Assembly (NCBI GenBank): GCA_000827495.1 | Contig: KN817548.1 | Coordinates: forward strand, 299,561 to 363,560 | DNA length: 64,000 nt | Direction: 5' to 3' | DNA from: Hypholoma sublateritium FD-334 SS-4 | Lineage: Eukaryota > Basidiomycota > Agaricomycetes > Agaricales > Strophariaceae | Shown: positions 42,099-54,103 of the stretch, piece after piece | How the letters are laid out: every line of letters starts with the position of its first letter | How positions within the stretch are numbered: the stretch's first letter is position 1 | The notes under the pieces: generated by a model | The model's input: the letters and a program-made list of their open reading frames with translations, nothing else | Database searches by the model: none | Told to the model about the DNA's origin: nothing | Translations under genes and position numbers: made by a program

Positions 42099-42862
42099 TT
42101 ATAATGAATCAACTCTTCTTTTCCATTCGATAAACAGAAGATACCGTGCCCCAACCTCCTGGTAAAGACTTTCCCAATCATAGCATTCCACCTCGGGACC
42201 ATATCTATCTGTCTCGAAATGTCGCTCTGAGAAATCTCCTTCCTCTAACATATCGTTTCCTTGGCATAGTAAGGTCTGCCTGAGGTATTGCAGGCAGTGG
42301 GTGACATGTTTGGGGTTTGCATAAGTATCACTGCGATTCATGAGCGCTTCCTTGAGCTCGACAATACAGTGCAGTTGGTGGTAAAATGTGAGGACAAAAG
42401 TGCGGTGATTTGGACCCAAATGGGTTCGCCCCGTTCCTTCCGGAGAATCCAGGATTTGATCCCACTCTTTCTTGGTGTCGACGTCGGAGGCGTTGTATCC
42501 ATAGTGCACTGTCTCCTGCAGAGTAAGAGATGTAGGATTTAGGGACAAGGATGGGTGATAGAAAGGATAGTCCAGTCCCATAAATGAATATCTGGTGATA
42601 TCATCTATATAGATTTATTGTCATGAGTACGGACGCTGCGAGTAATCTATTAAGACTGGCCTTTGCGCGAAGAAGTCGCGGCATTCTCGTATTTGAAGGT
42701 AAAAATCCTCCACAAAGGAAATCCGAGATTGAGGAGCGCCAAAGTCGTTAGAAGAATAGTAATCAGGGATGGCATTGCCAATGACAACTCATTTGTGTAA
42801 GGGCAATACTTGTATAAGTGAGGGGGCATCGGTCGACCAGATCTCAGTGGTCTCTTAAACAT
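42099..42862 (-). CDS. UstYa-like oxidase (DUF3328)
   Basis: Relative of UstYa proteins, which act as oxidases and cyclases on peptide or other secondary-metabolite precursors. Two exons, 42862-42657 and 42591-42099 (65-nt intron, unusual donor GTCTTA), up to 232 residues; internal ATGs at 42829 and 42775 are alternative starts. A membrane span ('PSLITILLTTLALLNLGFPL') is followed by 'YSFMGLDYP', 'TVHYG', 'HLGPNHRTFVLTFYHQLHC' and 'HVTHCLQYLRQTLLC'. Both HxxHC motifs of the family are present. The protein is membrane-anchored. No polyketide or peptide synthetase gene is in the window. Confidence 0.87.
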
Positions 42863-45481
42863 AATTTGGCCCCAGAACGCTTTGAATTACCCCAAGGTAT
42901 GTATTGTGAAGCACTCAATTGACAATCTGGTTCTATTTGAGAACCGATTGACGATGCATTCGTGCACCCAATATCCGTTCCCATCGCCAAATTCCCAGTG
43001 ACTACTGCGCATTTTGTGGGTTGTATATAACTTGCCATAACATCCGCACTATATTGATCATGATGTGCTGATTCCACAGAATTCCATCCCAGAGTGGAAC
43101 ATCAGATCTCAGAGGACGAGCTGTTGCAGCTATCCGAACCACAAGCACACGTTGTGACTACCTAGGAGTGTGCTTCATATCAGGCCACAGGTTGTATTTT
43201 AGCCCTACATATGAAAACACTTCTATTCATTAGATAATCTACATCACGGTTCAGCCGTTCTGTAGTCCCCCCCCGAAACCCGTTAATAATTATTGAATAA
43301 ATGTATGTACCAATTCCCAAGACATTCCATCGCTTGTGGTCGCTCGTAGCCTCAGAGCCCAATGTTGATACCGACACGCTGAGCCTCACACCTGGTCCTA
43401 AGTACACCGCACCGAGCCAAAGAGGGGCTGCGGGGCACAGGCACCCGTATAGCCACACCCGCGACTCCAATACAGCCCGCACTGACTGCTGCTGACACAC
43501 AATGTCCAGGTGACGCCGACAACAAGACGCGCGGAGCAGACCTCCCAGTCGACGACGGCGCGCCGGCGCTCTCGCAGAGCGGATGTAGCAGCGACACGGT
43601 GGGCGCGGGCGTCGTTGAAGGCGGCTGCGACACGGGATGTCAAGCTGGGCGCGTCCTGTCCGCTGTGCTGTGCCGAAGTCGAGAGGCGGAACCGGCGGCG
43701 CACACCCCCGTCAAGCTGAACGCTAGATGGTCTGCTCTGGACCCTGCGGGGTTAATATCTTCGAAACACAGCCCGCGCAGGGCGTCCAGCAGGAGGTGCA
43801 TGTATTGCACGTCCAATGTACGTCCTGCCTATCCGCGCCTACCACCACCGCTGCGACGTGACTACAATCGACTACCCGCTCACAATTATCCCATAATCCA
43901 CAACCCCCACGTCGGCCGGCTCACCGCGTACCACTCGCTGTCCATCTGCCTCTCGTGCTGATGATGACTGCTCTCTCGCGCACTTAGATTCCTCTCTGCG
44001 TCCACGAAATTCGACGGCGACAATATTCCCGCGCCCTCCGCTTCTTTCCCACGACTCGCCGACGCATCGCCCGACGTCGCCTCACGCGTTTCTCGCACAT
44101 TCCACTCCATTTTCATATTCCATATTACCTCCATCAGTATCCTATGCACTCACGTTTTCAACGCGATTAGCGATCCACAGGGATTCGACAATTAGTCACA
44201 TTGGTACATTTAGGCGCCCGTGCGCACGGTAACACATTTTATTTCGGATTTACATTCTTATAAATAATCACTCATTCTCTCAAGTAAAATTACATAAAAC
44301 ATATCGTATTTACATAATTGAATATTGTTTGCCCATCGTGATTCCGGTTTTTACCATAATGACTAGTTGCCCACTGGCAAAACAGTCAATACGTAGCCGC
44401 AGCCTCCGCTAGGATGGCGACCGCCCGTAACCCGTCTAAACACGGTTCCAGCCCTAATGACGAGTAATCAAGAGTCTGAGAAGCGACGTCTATACCGCCT
44501 CAGGACACACTTTAGCATATCACTGGCATGCTTCTACAAGTACTGGTCTTGTAGAACAGCAATAGCGTACAGACCTTATGGGAATTGAAGCTTGAAGTGT
44601 GGCTATTAATACTCTCCGTGAAGAATGGACTCCGACTTAGCCGCCGGGCGCCGTTTCCCACAGCGAACTCGGTGATCTGAATGCGTTGCACAATCTTATC
44701 TGATGGAAATCTACGGAGTTCTTTACTTATGTGCTTTCATCAAAGATCGCTACATCTGGTAACGCGACCTTTCACTTGCACGTACTTCTCTTGCATCTGA
44801 TTTACTCAATTTTCTGAAAAGGAAGTCGATCATCAAAGCGGAGGGCCGCATGGTTATTTGTGTACAGACTGCATGCTACACAGATGCTCAACAAATGCTA
44901 CGTGAATTATTGACGTGGGACGTGCTCATGTTATTGGTGTAGTCTATGTTAAGCAGAACCAATGTGGTCTGCACTCAACGTAGCGACTCGGAGGTGGACT
45001 GGTTACCAGACCAAAACATGCGAGGCTTTGTGCCATCCTGCTTGCTGTTTTGAATATAACGCTTTCGCAACGCTCTCGAGAACTATAAAAAGCAATGTGG
45101 ATCAATTTCCCCCGCACGCCCAGCCTTGCTTCCTTCTGGCCCCCTTCTGACCAGAGGTTTCAAATTTATTTTATACAAAGTTGATACCCTCATAGTTGCG
45201 TTTGAGCCCAGTCTGATATTCGTTCTACTGTGCACAATACTGACTGAGAGCCTCATGTCACGGTCTTCTCGTGAAAGTACCAAATATAGATTTTAATTTT
45301 GTGTTACCCCGGGCCCATGATTTTGAATGTAACGAAAAAAACTGGAAGAAGTAACAGATCAAGATGGACTGGATATCATCTCACGATGAATTACATCATT
45401 TTCTCTGCCTTCATATGGCTAATCAAAAGCATTATAAGATGGGTGCCAATTACCTGGTGCTACAGATACTTTCGGTCTATC
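42863..45481. other. Intergenic with a GC-rich island at 43.3-44.15 kb
   Basis: 43.3-44.15 kb is GC-rich and ORF-rich on both strands, unlike its AT-rich surroundings. None of the ORFs shows a recognised domain or splice-supported model. A degenerate repeat is possible. Confidence 0.4.
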
Positions 45482-46454
45482 ATGTCCGCGACTATCAGGC
45501 ACATTAGAAACCCTACGGGTAAAGTCGACCCAATCTCTTTCAAACTGTAGTATTCATCAGGATTTTTGCAGGCAAAGACGTTGACGACTGCACGGAAGTT
45601 TTATATGAGGCATTTAATCGCAGTCGGTTTTCTCTTTCAGAACTTTTATTATTACTGAATGAAACGCATCAAATTCCAGGATATTTCTTCTCAGGACTTG
45701 CGAAAAATGAAACCTTCGTTAAGCCGTGCTTACGGGCTCACTTGATGTCTGGGGTCATTGGTGGTGAAATCCACGTTGCGGAGGTACAGGATGTAGGGAT
45801 AGTTGGGGTCGCAATGTGGTTTGGGCCTCAGCAGAAATTCATGTCGACGTGGGTAAAGAAACATTATTCGTAAAGTAATGCTGCTGACATATCTAACCAA
45901 GTCCCGAACAACGGGCTCAAGGATGGGATGATCTAATGAGTAAAGTTGGAAACCTCTACCATCAATGGTGGGACTACGTGAGCTCTTGTTTTGCTACGTC
46001 GTGCTTGCAACATTCATCGTACTGATCTTCGCTAAAGTTCCTAAAATTTATATCGGACATGCCAGAGAAGTATTATGGACCAGGAGTGCAATTCAAGTCC
46101 TATCATCTTCAGCTTATTGGAGTACATCCCGAGCATCAGGGAGGAGGAGTTGGTACAGCTTTGTTTGAATTTGTAGAGCTCAAGGTTAGTAAAAAATTAT
46201 GTATCGTATCGCAGTGGCTTCTGAGTCAGGTTTCCGTAGGCCAAGGCTGAACGCAGGAGCGTCGTACTTGAAACAATGGGAGAATCAGCGGTAATTATTT
46301 AAATTTCTATCTCATGTTAAAATCAGACTGAGCGTTCATCCAGGTACCCTTCTACAGAGGCTTAGGCTACACAGTATTTGGGCCTGAAACGGTCAAAGCT
46401 GCTGCAGAAGAAGGGACATTTCCAGGATATTGGTTTCAGAAAAAGTTTTCCTGA
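45482..46454 (+). CDS. GNAT-family N-acetyltransferase
   Basis: Predicted acetyl-CoA-dependent N-acetyltransferase. Six exons: 45482-45518, 45572-45848, 45902-45977, 46038-46184, 46240-46290 and 46344-46454, introns 53-60 nt, giving 232 residues. It begins MSATIRHIRNPTGKDVDDCT; the acetyl-CoA binding motif A is 'LQLIGVHPEHQGGGVGTALF' with the QGGGVG turn, followed by 'SVVLETMGESAVPFYRGLGY', the family's motif B. 'FGPETVKAAAEEGTFPGYWF' forms the C-terminus. Similar fungal GNATs acetylate small molecules, but the substrate here is unknown. It is the last gene before the transposon-rich region. Confidence 0.9.
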
Positions 46455-47090
46455 ACTTCTGGGTAGGCGGGAAAGGCGATTTTTCTGACCCGTAATACAT
46501 AATATGTAGTGCGAGAATATACTATGGAGAGTTGACGGCGAGAAACGCTGTCCAAATGCTGAACACGAGCAGGAAAGTTTCATAAATAATATCGTGTGCC
46601 CCAAGGTGCGAAATCTCTCGCATGTCAGAACCTTGAGCTGCCCAAGAAGCGGTGGTTTTGGGGACAGACCCGCGCTGCTCCCCGCGAGTAGGCAAGGAAT
46701 CGCGCTTGTCCAAGCGCGCCTGGTGCGCGCCGTGCGCTGTGTCTGCGAATGTTATCGGAGAGGGGGTGGGGCGGGGCGGACAGGCGCAGACGGCCGATCA
46801 CTCGCCCGGCATGATAGGTTGTGCGCGGTATGCGAAGTGTATGCAGTGCGCGCTGTGCTATGCACGGTGCGGGAATACGTAGGACGCAGCCGTCGGCGCG
46901 GAGGGATGGGCGGCGGCGGCGGGTGCAGAGGAGTAGACGACGAGCGTGGTGCGGGTGATGCGCGTCCGCAGGTCGAAAAGTAGATGAAGATGTGCTGTCT
47001 ACGCGCCGCGAGATTTATGCGGTGCGTGCGACGCAATACGCGGGGATCCATGGAGCGGCGCGGACGGAGACCATGATGGTAATATAGTCA
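46455..47090. other. Transition into GC-rich repetitive DNA
   Basis: After ~46.7 kb the sequence becomes GC-rich with recurring motifs such as 'tgcagtgcgcgctgtgc', related to motifs near 47.02 and 49.00 kb. No gene called. Confidence 0.45.
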
Positions 47091-48430
47091 CAGGGGAGTG
47101 CGCGTGCGCGTGCGATGGGCGCAGGCGCGCAGCCTCTCTGACATGCCGTTGATCTCCGTCCGCGCGGGCAGCGCACGGTCCAGGACAGGAAAGCGATAAC
47201 AGGAGAGTGCATCCAGCGAAAGCGAGCGTCGGAGTGGAGACGCGTCTACGGGCATGGTCGAGGTTCACTTTTATCATTAACGAGCGAGGTGCGTGCGGCC
47301 GCGCGCGAGGGCGCGCCGGCCGCCGCGCTGCACTCCGCGAGACTGACATAGCACCCCGTCCATTCACTAGGCAGCGATAAGCGAGAGATGAACGACGCGG
47401 ACCAACAGGCCAGATAGACGGTGGACGGGTGCTTGGAGGATGCGCTACCCCAGGTGAGAACGGCGCAGGCCGGCATATTATCAGAATCTGAAAATACGCA
47501 TATGCCCCACTCTTGCCGGGTGTACGCGGCAGGTGCAAAGGCGGATGCGATGAGAAGCGAGACGAGCGCAGCCTGCGGCTTCTGGGCTGGGGGACGGTTT
47601 CTGGAGGATGGATGGACGGTGGTGTATGCCGGCGTTGTTTTATGTCTTGAGGCAGATCGACGTGGATGTAAATGCCAGGTGTACGCGGCAGGTGTGCAGG
47701 CGGATGCAACGAGAAACAAGACGAGCGCAGCCTGTGGCGTCTGTGCTGGACGATATTTGGGAGATGGATGGGCCAGACCGCAGGAGGGAGGGCGATACAC
47801 GGCGGCGTCGCTTCGTGTGCCAGGGCAGATCGACGCAGGTCTGCGAACTTCGAAGCCAATCGCCTACGTATGCGCTCTGCTGCGCGGCGCGAGTGTGCGA
47901 CGCAGCGGATGCCGAAGCGATGTGATGCGGAGGCCAGAGGCGAGGCATGCGTGTACTGGTTGGGCTCGGCGGTGGGCAGTGTATCGGATGGGTGGAGCGG
48001 GCGCAGACGTGGGGATCAGCGATTTTGATTAGATCTTTGAGCAGGATTCGGCTTCAGATCTTTAGATCAGACGCGTAACGGGTGGTCCAGGGTCCTAGGT
48101 ATAGCTGGAAGTTCGGCGATTGAGCAGAATGTTGTGGGCTTTCAGGCGAGGAGGCAGATCGAGGACGGCGGGGAGTGTGAGCGAAAGACATGGGCGCTCG
48201 CGGCGAGGAAACTGCAGGCCAATTTCTGGGTTCTGAAAGCATCTGCAATGCGCGAGGTCCATTCATGGAGTAATTCAGAAGAAGCGCATGTGAAGTTGGA
48301 TTACTGAGCGCTCTGGTGACGACGTTCACGAGGAAATGGCGGGCACAGTTGTGATGACTGGCTGCCGACGTCGTGTCGAGCTGACGTGGCGTGGGAAGCG
48401 ATGTCGGCGCAAGCCGACTGGACGGAGCGA
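47091..48430. repeat. GC-rich dispersed repeat, copy A
   Basis: Direct, diverged copy of the sequence at 54104-55465. Shared blocks include 'ttgatctccgtccgcgcggg' with 'cagcgcacggtccaggacag' and 'gattttgattagatct'. Inside it, a unit of about 160 bp starting 'gtgtacgcggcaggtg' occurs twice (near 47520 and 47680). Long ORFs here result from the GC-rich repeat and are not called. The class of element is unknown. Confidence 0.7.
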
Positions 48431-49715
48431 AATCCAACGCAAATCTGTGAAAAAATTTGGCTGGGCGCGGTCTTATTCTAAAATGGTTTATTTGGTGTGT
48501 GAAGGAAACTAGTCTTAATCTATCCAGATACACCATATATGACTCGATGCGTGCGTTTGCCTGTGGCCAAGCGCGATTACATCCTCGAGGGGATTATAAC
48601 GACCTAGTAAGGCCTAGAAACAAAGGAGTGGTGTGCACACACGGATGCGAGTGTACAAAATTCGGCGGCTCATTTCATGCACGGACGGAAGAATATCCCT
48701 CTTTGGTTCGTTGGGTGTTCGCGCCCGCGAGGGAGAACTGGCTTAGTCCAAGCGGCGCCTGACGAAGGGACACGTGGGACCACAGCATGCGGGTAGGGAT
48801 CCTAACGCAACGCGGACGGAACTATGCGTGGCGAGCGGAGGCGCACGCGCATACGAACGCAGGTGCGCGGGAATAGCTGCTCCGCGCACGCAAATGCTGC
48901 AGATTAACGGTAGGCACTGGCCACGCGAGCGAGAGAGCCAGTGGCGCATGCGCACGGATTGGCTGTGCGATCGCGGATGCGCGGCATGCGTTATCCGGAT
49001 GTATGCGGTGCGCGCGACGCAGTACACATACACCGAGACGTGGAGCGAAGTGCAGACACAGACAGACAAACGAGCTAACCAAAAAGTAGTGTGCAGCCTG
49101 CGCGCTCGCGCTCGCGTCGCAAACCATCCGCGCGAGTGCGCCGCCGGGTCTAGGAAGCCGAAAAGGGCAATGCGCGCATGTCGGACGCGAGCGCGCGACT
49201 AGCAGAGGCGTAGACGGGAAAAAAATTGCCGGTGGCCTAGCGGAGTGCGTGCGCACGCGTGCGAGGCACGCAGCGCAACGTGCCCCGCGAATTCAGCGCA
49301 ATCTTCCCTGTCCAGGCGGTGTCAGGCAGCGCGCCGCGGGAATCTATAGGGACGAGGGTTGCTTGGACGGTCCCGGGCACGCACGGCCGGCTTCTGTACT
49401 CTAAAGGAGAGGGCGGCGCACGGTCCACGGTATTTTAAAGAAAGTAAAAACGGGGTGGTGGGCCCGAAGTAAGCGGCGTTCGACTAACGGCGGCGGCGGA
49501 GGTCGCGCGCGTGGACAGGCAAAGGTTCTCATTCAACTATATCAAGCGGTCCGTGCGCTAATGCGTGCGAGTGGCAGTGCACGCAGCACGCAGCGACCCG
49601 CGGGAAGTTGAGCGATCGCGCCCATCCAGGCGGCGCCGGCGAGGGGATGGTGTGTGCTCGGCACGCTGGCAGCGAATATTGGCGGGCAGAGCCTGCGGAG
49701 ATGAAAACGATACCA
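48431..49715. other. GC-rich repetitive spacer, no gene
   Basis: Low-complexity CG/GC-rich sequence with no supported ORF. Confidence 0.45.
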
Positions 49716-49723
49716 TTAGGACA

Positions 49724-52700
49724 TAGGGCTGCCAACCGTGCCGGGTACGGGCACGGCCGTCCAGATACACGGCAGGTTGACGGGAGGTCAACGGGTGCTG
49801 CCGTGCCGGCCACTCTATGCGGGTACAAGCTGTCGGGTCGGGCACGGCTGATAGACGGCCGTATACGAAGACAAACGGCCGTGTCAATATATATAACAAA
49901 ATCTGATCTCATCTATGTAATTCTAGTCTATTTTTCTATCTAGAGCGATTCCAGTCTATTTCGCTTTTTGGGACTCACGTACTCGAATGTGTTGTTTGAG
50001 AATCATAAGGATGCGGATCGTGTCCGGATGGAGACTAGCCCGACGAAGAGCAATTGTATCTCTTCCCCCCGAGAACAGCCTTTCCACGGCAACCGCTGAA
50101 CCTAAGATGTTTTTAGTATCTGTGCAGACTCAGACTTAAAAGAGTGACATACCTGGTATTGCCAGAACATTGCGAGCAAGCTTGTAAAGATTCGGAAAGC
50201 GCTCACGTTGAGCATACCACCAACGCATAGGATTACATGAAATAAACTCCTGGGGAGGCAGGCGAAGATACTCCTCGAGCTCATTGAACGAACTCGGCTG
50301 CCGCGATAGCTTTCGGAAGCGTGCAGTGAAATCAAAAACAGGAGTATCTGAGTTGTGTGAAAGGATTGGAAGCATGGGATCCACCGCAGATGATGATGTC
50401 GATGATGTAGCCACAGGGGCTGATGGCTGCGATCGAGCATAGAAGCGCATGAAATGATCGTGAAGTGCAGTTTTTGAGTGCTCGAGTCCTTCAAGGAGCT
50501 CCGTATCACCAGCATAGTCAGCCTCAAGCTCCGTGTAAGTAATTCGCGGATCCAAAACTGGGAATAGAGATCAATTAGTAAATTTGTAAATTAAGCGCAA
50601 GAGACAGAAGTAGACTTACTTGCGGCCCACGTATAGTAAGGTGATTCATCAAATTTTGTGAAGTAGTCGCTAAGCTTGCGGTGAGCACTCAATATTCCAG
50701 AGTGGACAGAGGGTGAAACATTAGTGGGAAGTAAGACTAGAATATGCTTGAGTTGGTCCTGAAGGCCCCGAAATACGGCATGTGCTGTGGAGATCATGGG
50801 GATGCTGGTAGCTGACATTTGAGCGGTGGCTAGGCGGAACATTTGGAGCCACCCAGCAATAAGTTTGATGTCCTTCCAGTCATCACTGGAAAGGTCAAAG
50901 GTACCGATGATGCGATAGTTTGCCTCCACAAAGTGCCGGATGGAACTTTCGTACATAATTGCACATTCTGTAGTAGAACCATTTTGTAAGTAGTCGCTCA
51001 TCAAAGAAGATATATATATATAATTAACTTACGAAGCATATCATGCGTGGAACCCCAACGCGTACGCACATCAAGATCAGGTATGATCGGGATATGCGGC
51101 CTGCCCATGGAGTCTGTCGCAGGATGGACACGACTAACCGTCGCAAGCCATAGCTGTCGGCGCTGAGGGCTGCAGCGTATTGCACGAATGACGTTGCGAA
51201 GCTAAATCATACACATAAGCAGGAAAGAAACAAAACAATAGAAAAGAACGCACACGACCGATAGCCGACAGGTTGATGTCACCTGCCGACTCATCCTCTG
51301 GTTGATCAATGCCAGATCCATCTGGGGCGCCATCTTCATCAGAAGCAACAGGCCTGCGACTCGCATCCTGATAGTTTGAAAGTGCGTCGTGTGCATCAGT
51401 CGAAGATATTGCCTTCGCTTCTTGCAGTAGCTTTGGAAGCAATTGCAACATATGAGTCAAGAGAAATGAGACCAAAACAAGATGATATAGTGACTCACAA
51501 GTATAGCAGCAAGGTGAATGGTATGTGGCATGCAGCGCCCTTGAGCATCGCGCGCCGAAAAATGAATTCCTGCGAGATGGCATCGGCGTTCAATGGCGCG
51601 GATCATAGTATCATTATTTGTTGCGTTATCCATGACAAACGCCATCACCTGGTACATAATTTTAGTCGTCTACCCATAGTTTGACCAGTCAGAAAACATA
51701 CCCTATCTTCGAGGTTGTATAGCTTCATAGTTCCCCATACGACTTCGGCCATATTTTCACCGCTATGCTCGCCGATGAGCTCTTTGAAGTCAATAACCAC
51801 CTCCTCTATGATGAGAGATCAGTACGCAGTTAACCAGATATCAGAAAATTGCATACCATGGTGCCCATCGTTAGTAACATAATGTGCGATGATCGCTAGA
51901 AATGCATACTGGTTCGGTGAAGTCCATGCGTCAAGAGCAATCGAAACCTTGCAATCGAGCTCCTGGAATGTGTGTGAAACTCAGTATTCAATCAAATCAG
52001 ACCACGAGAGACCAAACCTTGAACATGGTTCGCATTGAATCGATGGAATCTTCTCCAAGCTTCATAATGCGTGTGCGAATTGTTGAACGGCCAGGGATCG
52101 AGAGTGATTTCCGGGCATGAAGGTGGGTATAATTCAGAAGGGCACGGAAAGCGGGATGCTCGACTTGGTTGAACGGTTGATCACAAGCTACGATCCACTC
52201 AGCGAGGATGCGTTCAAACTCAGCTTGATTCCAGGTAACCTGCGTACCTATTAAGATAAGATATAAATGTAGTCAAGAGAATCACATACGGAAGTTTGCC
52301 TATCAAAGGCTCCCTGGATAGTTCCCGACGACGCAGATATTTGGAGGGTCTTCAAATGGTCGTTTATTTGATCCATAGTGATGTCTTTTGATGCGAGAGC
52401 AATTTGCACTTCAAATGGGGTCGGAAGGGTGTCACGGCTTTGGAAGGACTCATAGAGCCGGTACATCTCGGGGAATTTTGATTTCAGGTGATTGATCATA
52501 TCTAACAGACGACTTGAGCAAATGATATAGATCAGGGAAACGGGCATACTTTTCAAGCTCGCTTTCATGGTCTTTGAAAGTTTGAATGTCTGGCGTGCAC
52601 CATGCCAGCACTTATAATACTTAGCATCAGGCGCTGACATGCCATAGTCGTCGCACTCGCGTAGCTCGAAGAACAGATATATATAATTCTTCTTTTTGTC

Positions 52701-54095
52701 CATCTAGAAAATTTATTAGTATATAAACGAATGATCAACGGGAAAATCACATCACCGAAGGAGCAAGGCTGCTGAGCGACAGCGACTTTCCCACCAATAA
52801 AGAAGACATAGGGCTCTGAGTTGGAGAGCCCGGCGCAGTAGAATCATGGGTATTCTTTGCCGCGGCTGCTGGGTTACGAAGGGTTGATTTCAGCTTGCGC
52901 TTCTTGGATGTCACGCGCCGACGTTTGGTCTTCCCAGCTGCAGTAAGCGGAATGGTCTTCGACGGAAGGGCATCCGCAATCTATACATGTGTTGGAATGA
53001 AGTGAGGCAACGAAAATAAGTATGATCGATAGCACGTACCTCTGAGTTGCTAATGACTAACACCTGATCCTCCTCGGAGTCTGATGCAGAGCTCGAGCAG
53101 GTCTTGCTGTCCGGATCTTCGTAGTCATTGTCGTCGTCGTCAGTGCCATCCTCTGCTAAAGGCTGCGCAGGAGAATGCACTGCCCTAGCAAACTCTATTG
53201 CAGGAACATGAGCCATACATGTCCTTCGTTTCTTGACAGGAAGTCCGTCGTCGTCAAGCTTCTGAGCTTCGATCCCTTCCAGTAGTCGTGTTGTGTCTTT
53301 CTTGCGAAGACCGCGTCCTAAGACATGTTCTACAGAGGCGGTGTTGGTCATATACGTGTCATAGGGCAATATAAATAGTCAAACTTACGTTCTTCAACAG
53401 CAGCGTGTTCGAAAGAAGACCCTATCGCGGGTAGATTTGCAGAGTGCGCGACGCGGGGGAGCGGATTTGGATCGTCCGGGTCGTAGTGGAATACAATCTC
53501 GGAAGCATCCAGGAGTTGCCCGTTGGCGCCAACAGCGCACTGGTCAGAAAAGGAGCTAACGGTGGTCATCTCAAAGTTAGAGGGAAAAATGGGAGCCCAG
53601 AGGATGCACACAAAAGAAGGACGTACCTTCTACTTATCCTTTTTTCTCTGGATCTCGTCTCGTCGATATGCGGCTCCAGTCATTGAATGAGTGTTTCCGA
53701 GCCTACGGATGCACGATTTGGGTGCCTCGAGCTGAAGCTAAGGAAAGAGGTGTACCTTGGATTTAGCATGTTGTTGCAAGGGGTGAAAGGAGTAGAGCTC
53801 AAAGCAAGCTTGATAAGTAATAAATCAGGCAACTTTCTCACACTGATCATTCAACAAAGCACGATGCGATTGAATAGACCGCAACTAGTGCACATTCAGA
53901 ACTGGTTATGCATGCCAAGTAAACAAGAAATATCTAATTGACCTCCGTGTACGGCCGTACTCGGCCGTTTATACACGGCTGAAGACGGCGCACCCCACCA
54001 AGAGGAACGGGTCGGCTACAAACTTGGACACCGATGGCGTAGTCTTGGACGGGTCGGCACCCGACACCGTGCGACGGCTCCCGTTGGCAGCCCTA
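49724..54095 (-). mobile_element. Full-length hAT DNA transposon (4,372 bp)
   Basis: Both ends are TAGGGCTGCCAAC in inverted orientation. The 8-bp direct repeat TTAGGACA flanks it at 49716-49723 and 54096-54103, the target-site length of the hAT superfamily. Subterminal regions on both sides are rich in short 'acggccgt' and 'cacggc' motifs, typical transposase-binding arrays. The single gene inside is a hAT transposase on the minus strand. Perfect target duplications indicate a recent insertion. Confidence 0.93.
49956..53569 (-). CDS. hAT-family transposase
   Basis: Multi-exon gene. 5' exons read 53569-53389, 53329-53040, 52980-52756, 52703-52550, 52501-52290 and 52247-52018; the rest continue to a stop at 49956. 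In order: an acidic and basic N-terminal region ('KTKRRRVTSKKRKLKS'), a BED-like finger ('YYKCWHGARQTFKLSKTMKA'), catalytic-core pieces 'VSIALDAWTSPNQYAFLAII' and 'VMDNATNNDTMIRAIERRC', 'FSARDAQGRCMPHTIHLAAI', and the C-terminal dimerisation domain 'NPMRWWYAQRERFPNLYKLA' ending 'GSAVAVERLFSGGRDTIALR'. No stop codon or frameshift was found in the exons I could join, so it may be functional. Confidence 0.87.
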
Positions 54096-54103
54096 TTAGG
54101 ACA

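Noticed and set aside
46999..47859. 286-codon minus ORF and other long ORFs in 46.7-48.0 kb
   Set aside because: They lie in the GC-rich repeat, contain internally repeated Arg/Pro/His-rich sequence, and are not conserved in frame in copy B.
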